DNA from: JBBSEX01 sp038239345
GTDB lineage: Bacteria > Acidobacteriota > Terriglobia > Bryobacterales > Bryobacteraceae
Direction: 5' to 3'
Assembly: GCA_038239345.1 (NCBI GenBank)
Contig: JBBSEX010000017.1
Location: 61,641 to 125,640 of the forward strand
Length of the DNA: 64,000 nt
Position numbers and translations under genes: made by a program. Below are positions 57,165 through 64,000 of the stretch, piece after piece. Numbering within the stretch: position 1 is the first letter of the stretch; every line of letters starts with the position of its first letter. The notes under the pieces are model-generated. The model did no database searches and was not told where the DNA came from. It saw only the letters and a program-made list of their open reading frames with translations.

Positions 57165-57460
57165 AAATTACTGAAAAAGAAGTTCGCTACGTGGCCGACC
57201 TGGCGAACTTACGTCTGCGGGAAGAAGAAATCCACCGTCTGGCGCACGACCTGGACGGCATCCTGACGCACATCGATAAGCTCAGCGAGCTCGATACAAC
57301 CGATGTTGAGCCAATGGCGCAGGTGCTCTACGAAGCCGAAGAGACCGCTACTCTTCGTCCCGATGTAGAGCGCACGCCGCTGGGAAGCCAGTTGGCTTTG
57401 GCGAACGCCACGCATGCCGGCGGCGGATATTTCAAGGTTCCCAAGGTGATTGAGCGATGA
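57161..57460 (+). CDS. gatC: Aspartyl/glutamyl-tRNA amidotransferase subunit C
   Basis: Small (99-residue) subunit that holds GatA and GatB together in the transamidase which makes Gln-tRNA or Asn-tRNA from misacylated tRNAs. Family motifs: VRYVADLANLRLREEEI, LDGILTHIDKLSELDTTDVEPMAQ and a C-terminal FKVPKVIER. Start GTG, overlapping the DUF721 stop; its own stop overlaps gatA by ATGA. gatB is not in the window. Confidence 0.93.
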   Translation: MKITEKEVRYVADLANLRLREEEIHRLAHDLDGILTHIDKLSELDTTDVEPMAQVLYEAEETATLRPDVERTPLGSQLALANATHAGGGYFKVPKVIER

Positions 57461-58896
57461 AGGAATTCGCCAAGCTCACCATTGACGACGTGCGCGCCGG
57501 CTTGCAATCCAAGAAATTCAGCGCCACCGAACTCACGCAGCAGGCACTGGCATTTGCTGCGGCCGAGAATCCGAAGACCAACGCTTATCTCCATTTCTCC
57601 TCGGAGCGCGCGCTCGAATCGGCGCAACGCCTGGACGCTACAATCGCCGCGGGTAAGGAATTGGGACCACTCGCGGGAGTGCCAATCGCCGTCAAGGACG
57701 TCATCCTCACGAAAGGTGTTCGCACCACTTGCGGATCGAAATTGTTAGAGCATTACATTCCTCCCTATGACGCCACGGCCGTGATTCGCCTGGAGGAAGC
57801 CGGTGGCATTCTGATTGGCAAAACGAATTGCGATGAGTTCGCCATGGGATCCTCGAATGAGAATTCGGCGTTTGGTCCCGTTCGAAATCCGGTTGCGCTC
57901 GATCGCGTACCGGGCGGCTCCAGTGGTGGTTCGGCGGCTGTCGTCGCGCAAGGAACCGCTGTGGTCTCGCTAGGTTCGGACACTGGGGGATCGATTCGCC
58001 AGCCCGCGTCGTTTTGCGGCGTCGTCGGTGTCACGCCCACCTATGGCCGCGTTTCGCGCTATGGGCTGACAGCTTTCGCCAGCTCGCTCGACCATATCGG
58101 TCCGTTCGGCCGCACGGTAAAGGATGCAGCGACGCTATTGCAGGTGATCGCCGGCCGCGACGAATTGGATTCCACGTCGGCACCGGCGCCGGTTCCCGAT
58201 TATTCCGCTCAACTCGGCGGCAGTATCAAGGGAATGAAAATCGGCCTGCCGCGCGAGTATTTCAAGGATCTCGGCAGCGAATCGGGCAGCCTTATCCACC
58301 GTGCCGTCGACGAATTGAAGAAGCTTGGAGTGGAAGTCCACGACATCACTCTTCCGGCAACCGATTACGCCATCGCCTGCTACTACATCATCTGTACCGC
58401 TGAGGCGAGTTCCAATCTGGCCCGCTATGATGGCGTCCGCTATACCGGCCGCTCCGCGCATTCAGAGACGCTGAGAGATATGTATCGCAATACGCGCGGC
58501 GAAGGTTTTGGGGCTGAATGCAAGCGCCGCATCATGCTGGGAACGTATGTGCTGAGCCATGGCTACTACGACGCCTATTATTTGAAAGCGCAGAAGGTCC
58601 GCAACCTGATCGCCCAGGATTTCGCCAGGGCCTTCACCGAAGTGGACGCTATCGTCGCGCCAGTTTCGCCGTTTCCAGCTTTCAAGTTGGGCGAGAAACT
58701 CGACGATCCGCTGGCCATGTATCTTTCCGATATCTACACCATCACGGGCGACCTGGCGGGGATTCCCTGCTTGAGCGTACCCTGCGGGAACACGGCTGAA
58801 GGATTGCCCGTCGGATTGCAAATTCTGACCGGCCATTTTGCTGAACCCGAGATGTTTCGTCTGGCTCATGCCTATGAGCAAGCCACCGGGCGATAA
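57457..58896 (+). CDS. gatA: Aspartyl/glutamyl-tRNA amidotransferase subunit A
   Basis: Glutaminase subunit that supplies ammonia for tRNA transamidation. The 479-residue amidase-signature enzyme has the catalytic Lys80 (IAVKDV), Ser155 (GGSSGGSAA) and nucleophile Ser179 (DTGGSIRQPA), and later GEGFGAECKRRIMLG and GLPVGLQIL. Normal length and complete. ATGA coupling to gatC. gatB must be encoded elsewhere, so the subunits are split between loci. Confidence 0.97.
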   Translation: MKEFAKLTIDDVRAGLQSKKFSATELTQQALAFAAAENPKTNAYLHFSSERALESAQRLDATIAAGKELGPLAGVPIAVKDVILTKGVRTTCGSKLLEHYIPPYDATAVIRLEEAGGILIGKTNCDEFAMGSSNENSAFGPVRNPVALDRVPGGSSGGSAAVVAQGTAVVSLGSDTGGSIRQPASFCGVVGVTPTYGRVSRYGLTAFASSLDHIGPFGRTVKDAATLLQVIAGRDELDSTSAPAPVPDYSAQLGGSIKGMKIGLPREYFKDLGSESGSLIHRAVDELKKLGVEVHDITLPATDYAIACYYIICTAEASSNLARYDGVRYTGRSAHSETLRDMYRNTRGEGFGAECKRRIMLGTYVLSHGYYDAYYLKAQKVRNLIAQDFARAFTEVDAIVAPVSPFPAFKLGEKLDDPLAMYLSDIYTITGDLAGIPCLSVPCGNTAEGLPVGLQILTGHFAEPEMFRLAHAYEQATGR

Positions 58897-58929
58897 TAGG
58901 TTCTGGAATAGAAATTCTGAAAGGAATCA

Positions 58930-59541
58930 ATGCCGTTTACTTTGCCCGCACTGCCATACGCACCCGATGCGTTAGAACCCCACATCGATAAAGCTACGAT
59001 GGAGATCCACCACGGAAAACATCATCAGGCCTACATCACGAATCTGAACAAAGCGCTGGAGTCCGCGCCCGGTTTGGAGAGCCTGACTCTGGAGCAATTG
59101 CTCGCCGACAACTGCGCCGCCGTTCCAGAAAATATTCGCACCGCCGTTCGCAATAACGCTGGAGGCCACGCTAATCACTCGCTCTTCTGGACCATCATGG
59201 CGCCCAAGGCCGAGGGTAAACCCAGCGGCAATCTGGCCACCGCAATCGACAAGACCTTCGGCACCTTCGATGCCCTGAAAGAGAAGATCAACGCCGCCGG
59301 AGTATCGCGCTTCGGATCCGGCTGGGCATGGCTGCTGAAGACCGCTAGCGGCCTGGAAGTTGCATCCACCGCCAATCAGGACAGCCCCATTATGGAAGGC
59401 AAGTTCGCGGTCATCGGAGTGGATGTTTGGGAACACGCCTACTACCTCAAGTATCAGAATCGCCGTCCGGATTATCTCGCCGCATGGTGGAGCGTTGTGA
59501 ATTGGGCGGAAGCGGAAAAACGGTTTAACGCCGGCAAGTAA
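58930..59541 (+). CDS. Fe/Mn superoxide dismutase
   Basis: Cytoplasmic superoxide dismutase of 203 residues. Metal ligands: His27 (MEIHHGKHH), His83 (GHANHSLFW), Asp165 and His169 (VIGVDVWEHAYYL). The segments NNAGGHANHS and GSGWAWLL, together with the Asp at GVDVWEH, are compatible with either iron or manganese; the metal cannot be assigned from the sequence alone. No signal peptide. A good AAAGGA ribosome site precedes the ATG. It stands alone 33 bp after gatA. Confidence 0.95.
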   Translation: MPFTLPALPYAPDALEPHIDKATMEIHHGKHHQAYITNLNKALESAPGLESLTLEQLLADNCAAVPENIRTAVRNNAGGHANHSLFWTIMAPKAEGKPSGNLATAIDKTFGTFDALKEKINAAGVSRFGSGWAWLLKTASGLEVASTANQDSPIMEGKFAVIGVDVWEHAYYLKYQNRRPDYLAAWWSVVNWAEAEKRFNAGK

Positions 59542-59552
59542 GCGTCAAATCG

Positions 59553-59570
59553 GGGGAGGCAGTCCTCCCC
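59553..59570 (+). terminator. Hairpin between the SOD gene and serB
   Basis: Stem GGGGAGG (59553-59559) and CCTCCCC (59564-59570) with loop CAGT, followed by TTCTCC. It could be an intrinsic terminator of the SOD gene with a weak T-run. It ends 11 nt before the serB ATG. Confidence 0.45.
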
Positions 59571-59581
59571 TTCTCCTCCCC

Positions 59582-60808
59582 ATGAATCTGCCCGAGGCGC
59601 GCGTCCTCCTTATCAACATCACCGGTCATGACAGGCCAGGCGTTACACATGCACTCACCGCGGTAATCGCCCGCTACGATGTACGTATCCTCGATATCGG
59701 CCAGGCGTTAATCCACAGCGCGTTTGCGTTCGGAATTCTTGTTGAACTAACGGGCCAGCCGCAATCCTCGGCGATGCTCGCCGAATTAAATCGCAAGAGT
59801 TCCGAGCTTGGCGCCGAGGTCCGGCTGACAGAGGTCTCGGCGGATGAATATCAAATCTGGGTCGAAGGTCAGCGGAAGCGCCGTTACCTGATCACGATGC
59901 TCGGCAGGGTAATCCGCGCCCATCACCTGGCGGGCGTGACAGGCCTGATCGCTCAAGAAACTCTGAATATCGATTCGATCGACCGTCTATCTGGACGGAC
60001 GTCTCTGGATGTATCGGATGCCGCCAGCCGGATGTGCATCGAATTGGCGGTGTCGGGGAAGCTCGATTGTGAAGATCGCTTCCGGGCCGCCCTGATCGCC
60101 CTTGCCGACGAATTTGATTTCGATCTTGCCTTCCAGCATGACAATATCTATCGGCGCAATCGCCGGCTGGTCGCCTTTGATATGGATTCAACCTTGATCG
60201 CAACCGAAGTGATCGACGAACTCGCGAAGTTGGCCGGCGTGGGCGAGCAAGTGGTGAAGATCACCGCCGCGGCGATGCGTGGCGAACTCGACTTCAAACA
60301 GAGTTTCCGTCAAAGAGTCTCTTTATTGCGGGGGCTCCCGGAGTCCGAACTGGAGCGCGTGAAGAATCGCATTCCCTTGATGGACGGCGCGGATCGATTA
60401 ACGCAAATGCTGCGCAGGCTGGGCTATAAAACCGCAATTCTCTCGGGCGGCTTTACCTTTATCGGGCGCGAACTGCAACAGAGGCTCGGCATTGATTATT
60501 TGCACGCCAATGAGCTTGAAATTCGCGATGGCGTGGTCACCGGCGAAGTAATTTCCGAGATCGTCGACGGCGCCCGGAAAGCCACTCTCCTTGAGGAGAT
60601 CGCCGCCGAACAGGGTCTTAGCATGGAGCAGGTCATCGCGGTCGGCGATGGCGCAAACGATCTGCCGATGTTGCGTATCGCCGGGCTTGGCATTGCGTTT
60701 CGCGCCAAGCCGCTTGTCCGTCAAGGCGCGAAACAATCCATCTCGACACTGGGTCTCGATGGCATCCTCTATCTCCTCGGGCTTCGCGATCGCGAAACCA
60801 TCCCGTGA
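59582..60808 (+). CDS. serB: Phosphoserine phosphatase with N-terminal ACT-type domains
   Basis: Hydrolyses O-phosphoserine to serine. The 408-residue protein has two ACT-like regions (about 5-85 and 100-180) that suggest serine feedback, then the HAD phosphatase with nucleophile Asp200 and Asp202 (FDMDSTLI), helical cap (VIDELAKLAGVGEQVVKITAAAMRGELDF), Ser in LSGGFTF, Lys in ARKATLLEE and Asp in VGDGANDLPM. Typical of Mycobacterium-type SerB2. No Shine-Dalgarno; a hairpin lies just upstream. Convergent with the DinB gene, stops 2 bp apart. Confidence 0.95.
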   Translation: MNLPEARVLLINITGHDRPGVTHALTAVIARYDVRILDIGQALIHSAFAFGILVELTGQPQSSAMLAELNRKSSELGAEVRLTEVSADEYQIWVEGQRKRRYLITMLGRVIRAHHLAGVTGLIAQETLNIDSIDRLSGRTSLDVSDAASRMCIELAVSGKLDCEDRFRAALIALADEFDFDLAFQHDNIYRRNRRLVAFDMDSTLIATEVIDELAKLAGVGEQVVKITAAAMRGELDFKQSFRQRVSLLRGLPESELERVKNRIPLMDGADRLTQMLRRLGYKTAILSGGFTFIGRELQQRLGIDYLHANELEIRDGVVTGEVISEIVDGARKATLLEEIAAEQGLSMEQVIAVGDGANDLPMLRIAGLGIAFRAKPLVRQGAKQSISTLGLDGILYLLGLRDRETIP

Positions 60809-60810
60809 AT

Positions 60811-61290
60811 TTATTTCGACCACGCTCCTAGCGCTCGCCGCACCAGCAGCAACTGTCCCAGATGATACGAATTGTGTTCCATCACCAATAGCGCCTCGCG
60901 CAGCAGGTTCTGCCCTTCGCCCCACGGAAGCGGCTCGTAGAGGTCATTGCTGGAATCGAGGATCCATTGCGTGAACTCCGCGAAATCCTTCTTATAGGCG
61001 TGAATCGAAGCTTCCCACTCGCCGGTCGCGGCTGGTGCGGGCGGCGTGGGCCAATACCCTTCCGGCCATTGCGGCGACTTGTAATCGCCCGATTGACTGA
61101 AGCGTAAAATATCGTTCTGGGTGATTCGCAAGTGCTCCAGTAATTCCCAGGCGGAATGGGGAAGCCCCGCCGGGCGGATGCCGATTTTATCCAGCGGAAA
61201 TTCCTCGACACTGCTCTCGAAAGATGCGTGCGCCTGATCGCCCTTCAGCATATCGGCTATCTGTTTCCTCACCCGCGTTTCATTTGGCAT
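60811..61290 (-). CDS. DinB-family protein
   Basis: A 159-residue four-helix protein of the DinB/YfiT-type superfamily. The putative metal-binding His residues are in the opening helix region (LPHSAWELLEHLRITQNDI, two His about 45 and 53) and the C-terminal motif MEHNSYHLGQLLLVRRALG. Members bind a divalent metal and some act as thiol transferases; the role here is unknown. No export signal. Convergent with serB. Confidence 0.82.
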   Translation of the reverse strand: MPNETRVRKQIADMLKGDQAHASFESSVEEFPLDKIGIRPAGLPHSAWELLEHLRITQNDILRFSQSGDYKSPQWPEGYWPTPPAPAATGEWEASIHAYKKDFAEFTQWILDSSNDLYEPLPWGEGQNLLREALLVMEHNSYHLGQLLLVRRALGAWSK

Positions 61291-61347
61291 GCCTTCATTC
61301 TGTCACTCCGCCGCCGGCCGCGGTTTGCCACTCGGACCGGCCTTCCG

Positions 61348-61353
61348 TAGACT
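61348..61353 (+). promoter_or_regulatory. -10 element of the M20 peptidase gene
   Basis: TAGACT lies 6 nt before the ATG at 61360. There is no Shine-Dalgarno between, so the message is probably leaderless. Confidence 0.4.
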
Positions 61354-61359
61354 AATGGG

Positions 61360-62772
61360 ATGTCCAATCGCCTGCTGCTGCTTCTCTCCTCCGCTGCTCT
61401 GATGGCTGCTTCCGGCCAGACGCCCGATTGGGCCAAAGTGAACGAAGAGGCGATGCGGCACTTTCAGGGTTTAGTGCAAATCGACAGTACCGATCCTCCA
61501 GGGAATGAAACAAAAGTGGTCGATTATGTTAAAAATATTCTGGCTGCCGAGGGCATAGAAGTGATCGTGGCGGCCAAAGATCCGGCGCGCGCGAACCTGA
61601 TCGCCCGTCTGAAAGGTAACGGTTCGAAGAAGCCGCTGTTGATCATGGGCCACAGCGACACCGTGAAAGTCGATCCAGCCAAGTGGACCTTCCCGCCTTT
61701 CAGCGCAACCAGAAGCGGAGGGCATGTCTACGGCCGTGGAACGCTCGACGACAAATCCGACCTCATGGCGGCGATGATGACGATGTTGCTGCTGAAGCGT
61801 TTGAATGTGCCGCTTGATCGCGACGTCATCCTTGTCTCCGAAGCTGGTGAGGAAGCCTCCATCGGACCGGGAATCGAGTATTTGGTGAACGAACGCTGGT
61901 CCGATATCGATGCCGAAATCTGTCTAGCGGAGGGAGGCGGCGTCCGCAGGCGAAACGGAAAATCGATTTACGCCACTGTGCAAACCACGGAGAAGCAGCC
62001 GGGCAGCGTCCGTCTGGTTGCCAAGGGTCCCGCCGGGCACGGTTCCCGTCCTCTGCGCTCCAGCGCCATTCTTCATCTATCCCGGGCCGTCGAAAAAATC
62101 GCGATGTGGGATCCGCCCATGCGCTTCAACGACACCACCCGCAGCTATCTGGAGAAGCTTGCCAACCTCAGCACTCCGGAAGAAGCGGCGCGATACCATC
62201 AGTTGTTCGATACACAAAAGGCAACCGCCGTTCGCGAGTATTTGGCGGAAAATGAACCGGGGATCTATTCTCTGTTGCACACTTCGATTTCACCAAACAT
62301 TATTCAAGCAGGCTATCAGGTGAATGTCATTCCATCGGAAGCCAGCGCAACGCTGGACGTTCGGGCGCTGCCGGACGAAGACATGGCCTCCTTTTATGAA
62401 ATGATGCGAAAGGTGATTAACGATCCAGCGATCGAGGTGGTTCCGGAAGCTCGAAATCGGCGTCCAGGCGCCCCGCCATCCAGTATTGACTCCGATGCCT
62501 TCCGCTCAATCACCGCGACCTATCAAAGAACGTACGGCGTTACAACGCTGCCAACCATGAGCACGGGCGCCACCGACATGGCCTTCCTGCGGGCCAAGGG
62601 CGTGCAATGCTACGGCATCGGTGCGATCAGCGATCAAGAGGATCCGCCGAAGGGTTTTGGCGCTCATAGCGATCAGGAAAGAATCCTCGAAGATGCCGTT
62701 TACAAGCATGTGCAGTTCTTCTGGGACGTTGTCAATTCCATCGCCGGATCTAAGACCGGATCTAAGAAGTGA
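61360..62772 (+). CDS. Exported M20-family metallopeptidase
   Basis: A 470-residue exported di-zinc aminoacylase/carboxypeptidase. Signal peptide about 1-20 (MSNRLLLLLSSAALMAASGQ). Metal and catalytic motifs: LLIMGHSDTVKVDP (His, Asp), GRGTLDDKSD (bridging Asp), SEAGEEASIG (catalytic Glu), AEGGGVRR (Glu/Asp ligand region) and the late FGAHSDQERI (His). A dimerisation domain lies about 205-330. Members cleave amino acids from peptides or N-acyl amino acids; the substrate is unknown. TAGACT lies 6 nt upstream of the ATG. The C-terminus has a small repeat, GSKTGSKK. Confidence 0.9.
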   Translation: MSNRLLLLLSSAALMAASGQTPDWAKVNEEAMRHFQGLVQIDSTDPPGNETKVVDYVKNILAAEGIEVIVAAKDPARANLIARLKGNGSKKPLLIMGHSDTVKVDPAKWTFPPFSATRSGGHVYGRGTLDDKSDLMAAMMTMLLLKRLNVPLDRDVILVSEAGEEASIGPGIEYLVNERWSDIDAEICLAEGGGVRRRNGKSIYATVQTTEKQPGSVRLVAKGPAGHGSRPLRSSAILHLSRAVEKIAMWDPPMRFNDTTRSYLEKLANLSTPEEAARYHQLFDTQKATAVREYLAENEPGIYSLLHTSISPNIIQAGYQVNVIPSEASATLDVRALPDEDMASFYEMMRKVINDPAIEVVPEARNRRPGAPPSSIDSDAFRSITATYQRTYGVTTLPTMSTGATDMAFLRAKGVQCYGIGAISDQEDPPKGFGAHSDQERILEDAVYKHVQFFWDVVNSIAGSKTGSKK

Positions 62773-62776
62773 TGCG

Positions 62777-63232
62777 TTACCGCTCCACGCGGAAGTCGTA
62801 GCAACCGGCCTTCTTATCGCGCACATGAATGTAGGCGGCGTCCACTCTCTCAAAGAGGCGTCCCATCGCAATCTCCGCCCGACCATCATCGACATGTTCC
62901 TGCTCCAGCAACTGCTGGCCGCTTCCATAAACGTTCAGCACCACGGGATGCGGACGCATGTCTTCCGGATATCCCGCTGCCTCATCGAACCGCGAACATG
63001 CTTCGGCATGAATGTAGATTGGTCCAGGCAGAGGCACCTCGCTCGCCGACAGAAAAGGGCTATACGTAAAAAGAGTGCGGCTCTCTTCTCCAGCGCGGAA
63101 AGCCCGCAGGCAGTGACGGCACGGACCATATCCTTTCGCCACGTCCGTGTACGACGGGTGTCCGTAGACCGGAGCTTTGCCGGTGGAACGCACGGTGTCG
63201 GCAATCTCCGTCGGAATTGCAATTATTCTCAT
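62777..63232 (-). CDS. DUF1203-like protein
   Basis: A 151-residue cytoplasmic protein resembling DUF1203: opening VRSTGKAPVYGHPSYTDV, an early CRHCLRAFRAGEESRTLFTYSPF stretch with two Cys, then PGPIYIHAEAC and VVLNVYGSGQ, ending CYDFRVER. The family has no known function. It is convergent with the M20 peptidase gene, stops 4 bp apart. About 114 bp of non-coding DNA separates it from the divergent HAD gene. Confidence 0.75.
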   Translation of the reverse strand: MRIIAIPTEIADTVRSTGKAPVYGHPSYTDVAKGYGPCRHCLRAFRAGEESRTLFTYSPFLSASEVPLPGPIYIHAEACSRFDEAAGYPEDMRPHPVVLNVYGSGQQLLEQEHVDDGRAEIAMGRLFERVDAAYIHVRDKKAGCYDFRVER

Positions 63233-63346
63233 GACACTACTCTGCGCCGCGATCCGAGGGAAAGCTATCCGTTTCTTGCGATCGAAATGAATTAGCTAAT
63301 TTTGAAATGACGTAACACTTGCGGACCGCGTCGTCTCTATAGATTG

Positions 63347-64000
63347 ATGCGCTATCTTGCACTGGCAACCGATTATGACGGAACTCTCGCTACCGATGGC
63401 GTGGTGTTTCCTGAAACCAGAAAGACATTACAGAACCTGCGCCATTCGGGCCGGAAGTTAATTATGGTGACCGGCCGCGAGTTGCCCGATCTGGAGTCGG
63501 TCTTTCCCTATCTGGACCTGTTTGATGTAATCGTCGCCGAAAACGGAGGTCTGCTGTATTGGCCTGGTTCGCGAGAGAAGCGCATCCTGGCACAGCCTCC
63601 CATTCCCGCTTTTGTCGACAAGTTGCGGGAGCGGGGCGTGGGCCCGATCAGCGTTGGCGAAGTGATTATCGCGACATGGCGTCCCCACGAAAATACCGTT
63701 CTGGATGTAATACGCGACCTGGGTCTGGAACTTCAGGTGATCTTCAATAAAGATGCCGTGATGATCTTGCCCCCGGGCGTGAACAAGATGTTCGGGTTAA
63801 ACGCCGCGCTGTGTGAGCTTGGCCTTTCCGAGCACAACGTAGTTGGCGTGGGCGACGCCGAAAACGATCATGCCTTCCTGACGTTCTGCGAATGTTCGGT
63901 GGCGGTTGCCAATGCCATTCCGTCAATTAAGGAAGCAGCCGACTTGACCACCCAAGCCGATCATGGAGCGGGCGTTGTTCACCTGATTGAAATGATTCTC
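63347..64000 (+). CDS. HAD-superfamily phosphatase (IIB-like), 3' partial
   Basis: The frame runs from ATG 63347 to the window end with no stop (218 codons seen). It starts MRYLALATDYDGTLA with Asp9 and Asp11, followed by the second HAD motif VTGR, a Lys in PPGVNKMFGL and the GVGDAENDHAFL metal motif, the C2-capped (IIB) type seen in sugar-phosphate phosphatases such as sucrose- or trehalose-phosphate phosphatase. The C-terminus is missing, so a fused extra domain is possible. Confidence 0.85.
   Translation, partial: MRYLALATDYDGTLATDGVVFPETRKTLQNLRHSGRKLIMVTGRELPDLESVFPYLDLFDVIVAENGGLLYWPGSREKRILAQPPIPAFVDKLRERGVGPISVGEVIIATWRPHENTVLDVIRDLGLELQVIFNKDAVMILPPGVNKMFGLNAALCELGLSEHNVVGVGDAENDHAFLTFCECSVAVANAIPSIKEAADLTTQADHGAGVVHLIEMIL

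Noticed and set aside
1..64000. CRISPR arrays, insertion sequences, toxin-antitoxin or defence islands
   Set aside because: No spaced direct-repeat array, transposase or known defence-family gene was found.

Overview
This 64 kb window is chromosomal DNA from an acidobacterium, most likely of the Solibacter/Bryobacter lineage. Three Solibacter/Acidobacteria-type families occur close together: a TIGR03790-like protein (6386-7480), a protein with a TIGR03437-like C-terminal domain (7520-8845) and a TIGR03436-like VWA protein (12586-13542). Gene density is high, four-base ATGA/GTGA overlaps are common, and no insertion sequence, prophage block or CRISPR array is visible. Most genes are housekeeping or envelope genes; family names rest on reading the translated sequence by eye, without database searches.

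Layout. 1-11.2 kb: end of a lysozyme-like gene, larE, glpK, a parvulin isomerase, a GT-C membrane glycosyltransferase with an MmcQ/YjbR protein, tRNA-Leu(UAG), the TIGR03790 protein, a CXXCH/TIGR03437 protein and mutY. 11.2-16.8 kb: a co-directional, overlapping five-gene unit made of an Omp85-like barrel, a DUF4390-like protein, an NtrY-type kinase, a VWA protein and an NtrX-type sigma-54 activator. 16.9-23.2 kb: a Crp/Fnr regulator and the minus-strand operon trpC-trpF-trpB-trpA-chorismate mutase-aroF-tyrA. 23.3-26.6 kb: a shattered pseudogene enclosed by two copies of a 51-bp repeat, then a KdpD-like kinase whose partner regulator appears to start at CTG. 26.9-35.1 kb: a porin, a C45/phospholipase-B-like hydrolase, a CarD-type regulator, a 43-residue membrane peptide, a zinc-ribbon/transmembrane/lectin-like protein and a TPR protein. 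35.1-43.3 kb: 3-methyladenine glycosylase, an MA-type metalloprotease, ribBA, a dienelactone hydrolase, an IPT/TIG protein, tldD-tldE and a DUF3592-like protein. 43.7-50.4 kb: an SDR-like oxidoreductase, potABCD, a secreted protein and a DUF362 protein. 50.5-64 kb: cdaA-cdaR-glmM, ftsY-ribD-ribE, sodC, DciA-like/gatC/gatA, Fe/Mn superoxide dismutase, serB, DinB, an M20 peptidase, a DUF1203 protein and the beginning of a HAD phosphatase.

How the genes work together. The trp/aro operon carries the tryptophan-specific enzymes from phosphoribosylanthranilate onward plus the first aromatic step and the first steps of the tyrosine/phenylalanine branch; trpE, trpG and trpD are not here. Riboflavin genes are at two sites (ribBA; ribD-ribE). 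The c-di-AMP synthase module is linked to cell-wall precursor synthesis through glmM. PotABCD is a complete polyamine importer. The two superoxide dismutases serve different compartments: SodC is exported and the Fe/Mn enzyme is cytoplasmic.

The most notable points are: the five-gene envelope/signalling unit; many genes with a -10-like hexamer 5-10 nt before the start codon, which suggests leaderless mRNAs, including one palindromic -10 shared by two divergent genes; the CTG-started response regulator; the 51-bp repeat around a dead gene; a RibBA whose GTP cyclohydrolase half seems to have lost active-site motifs; and a TldD with a Tat signal.
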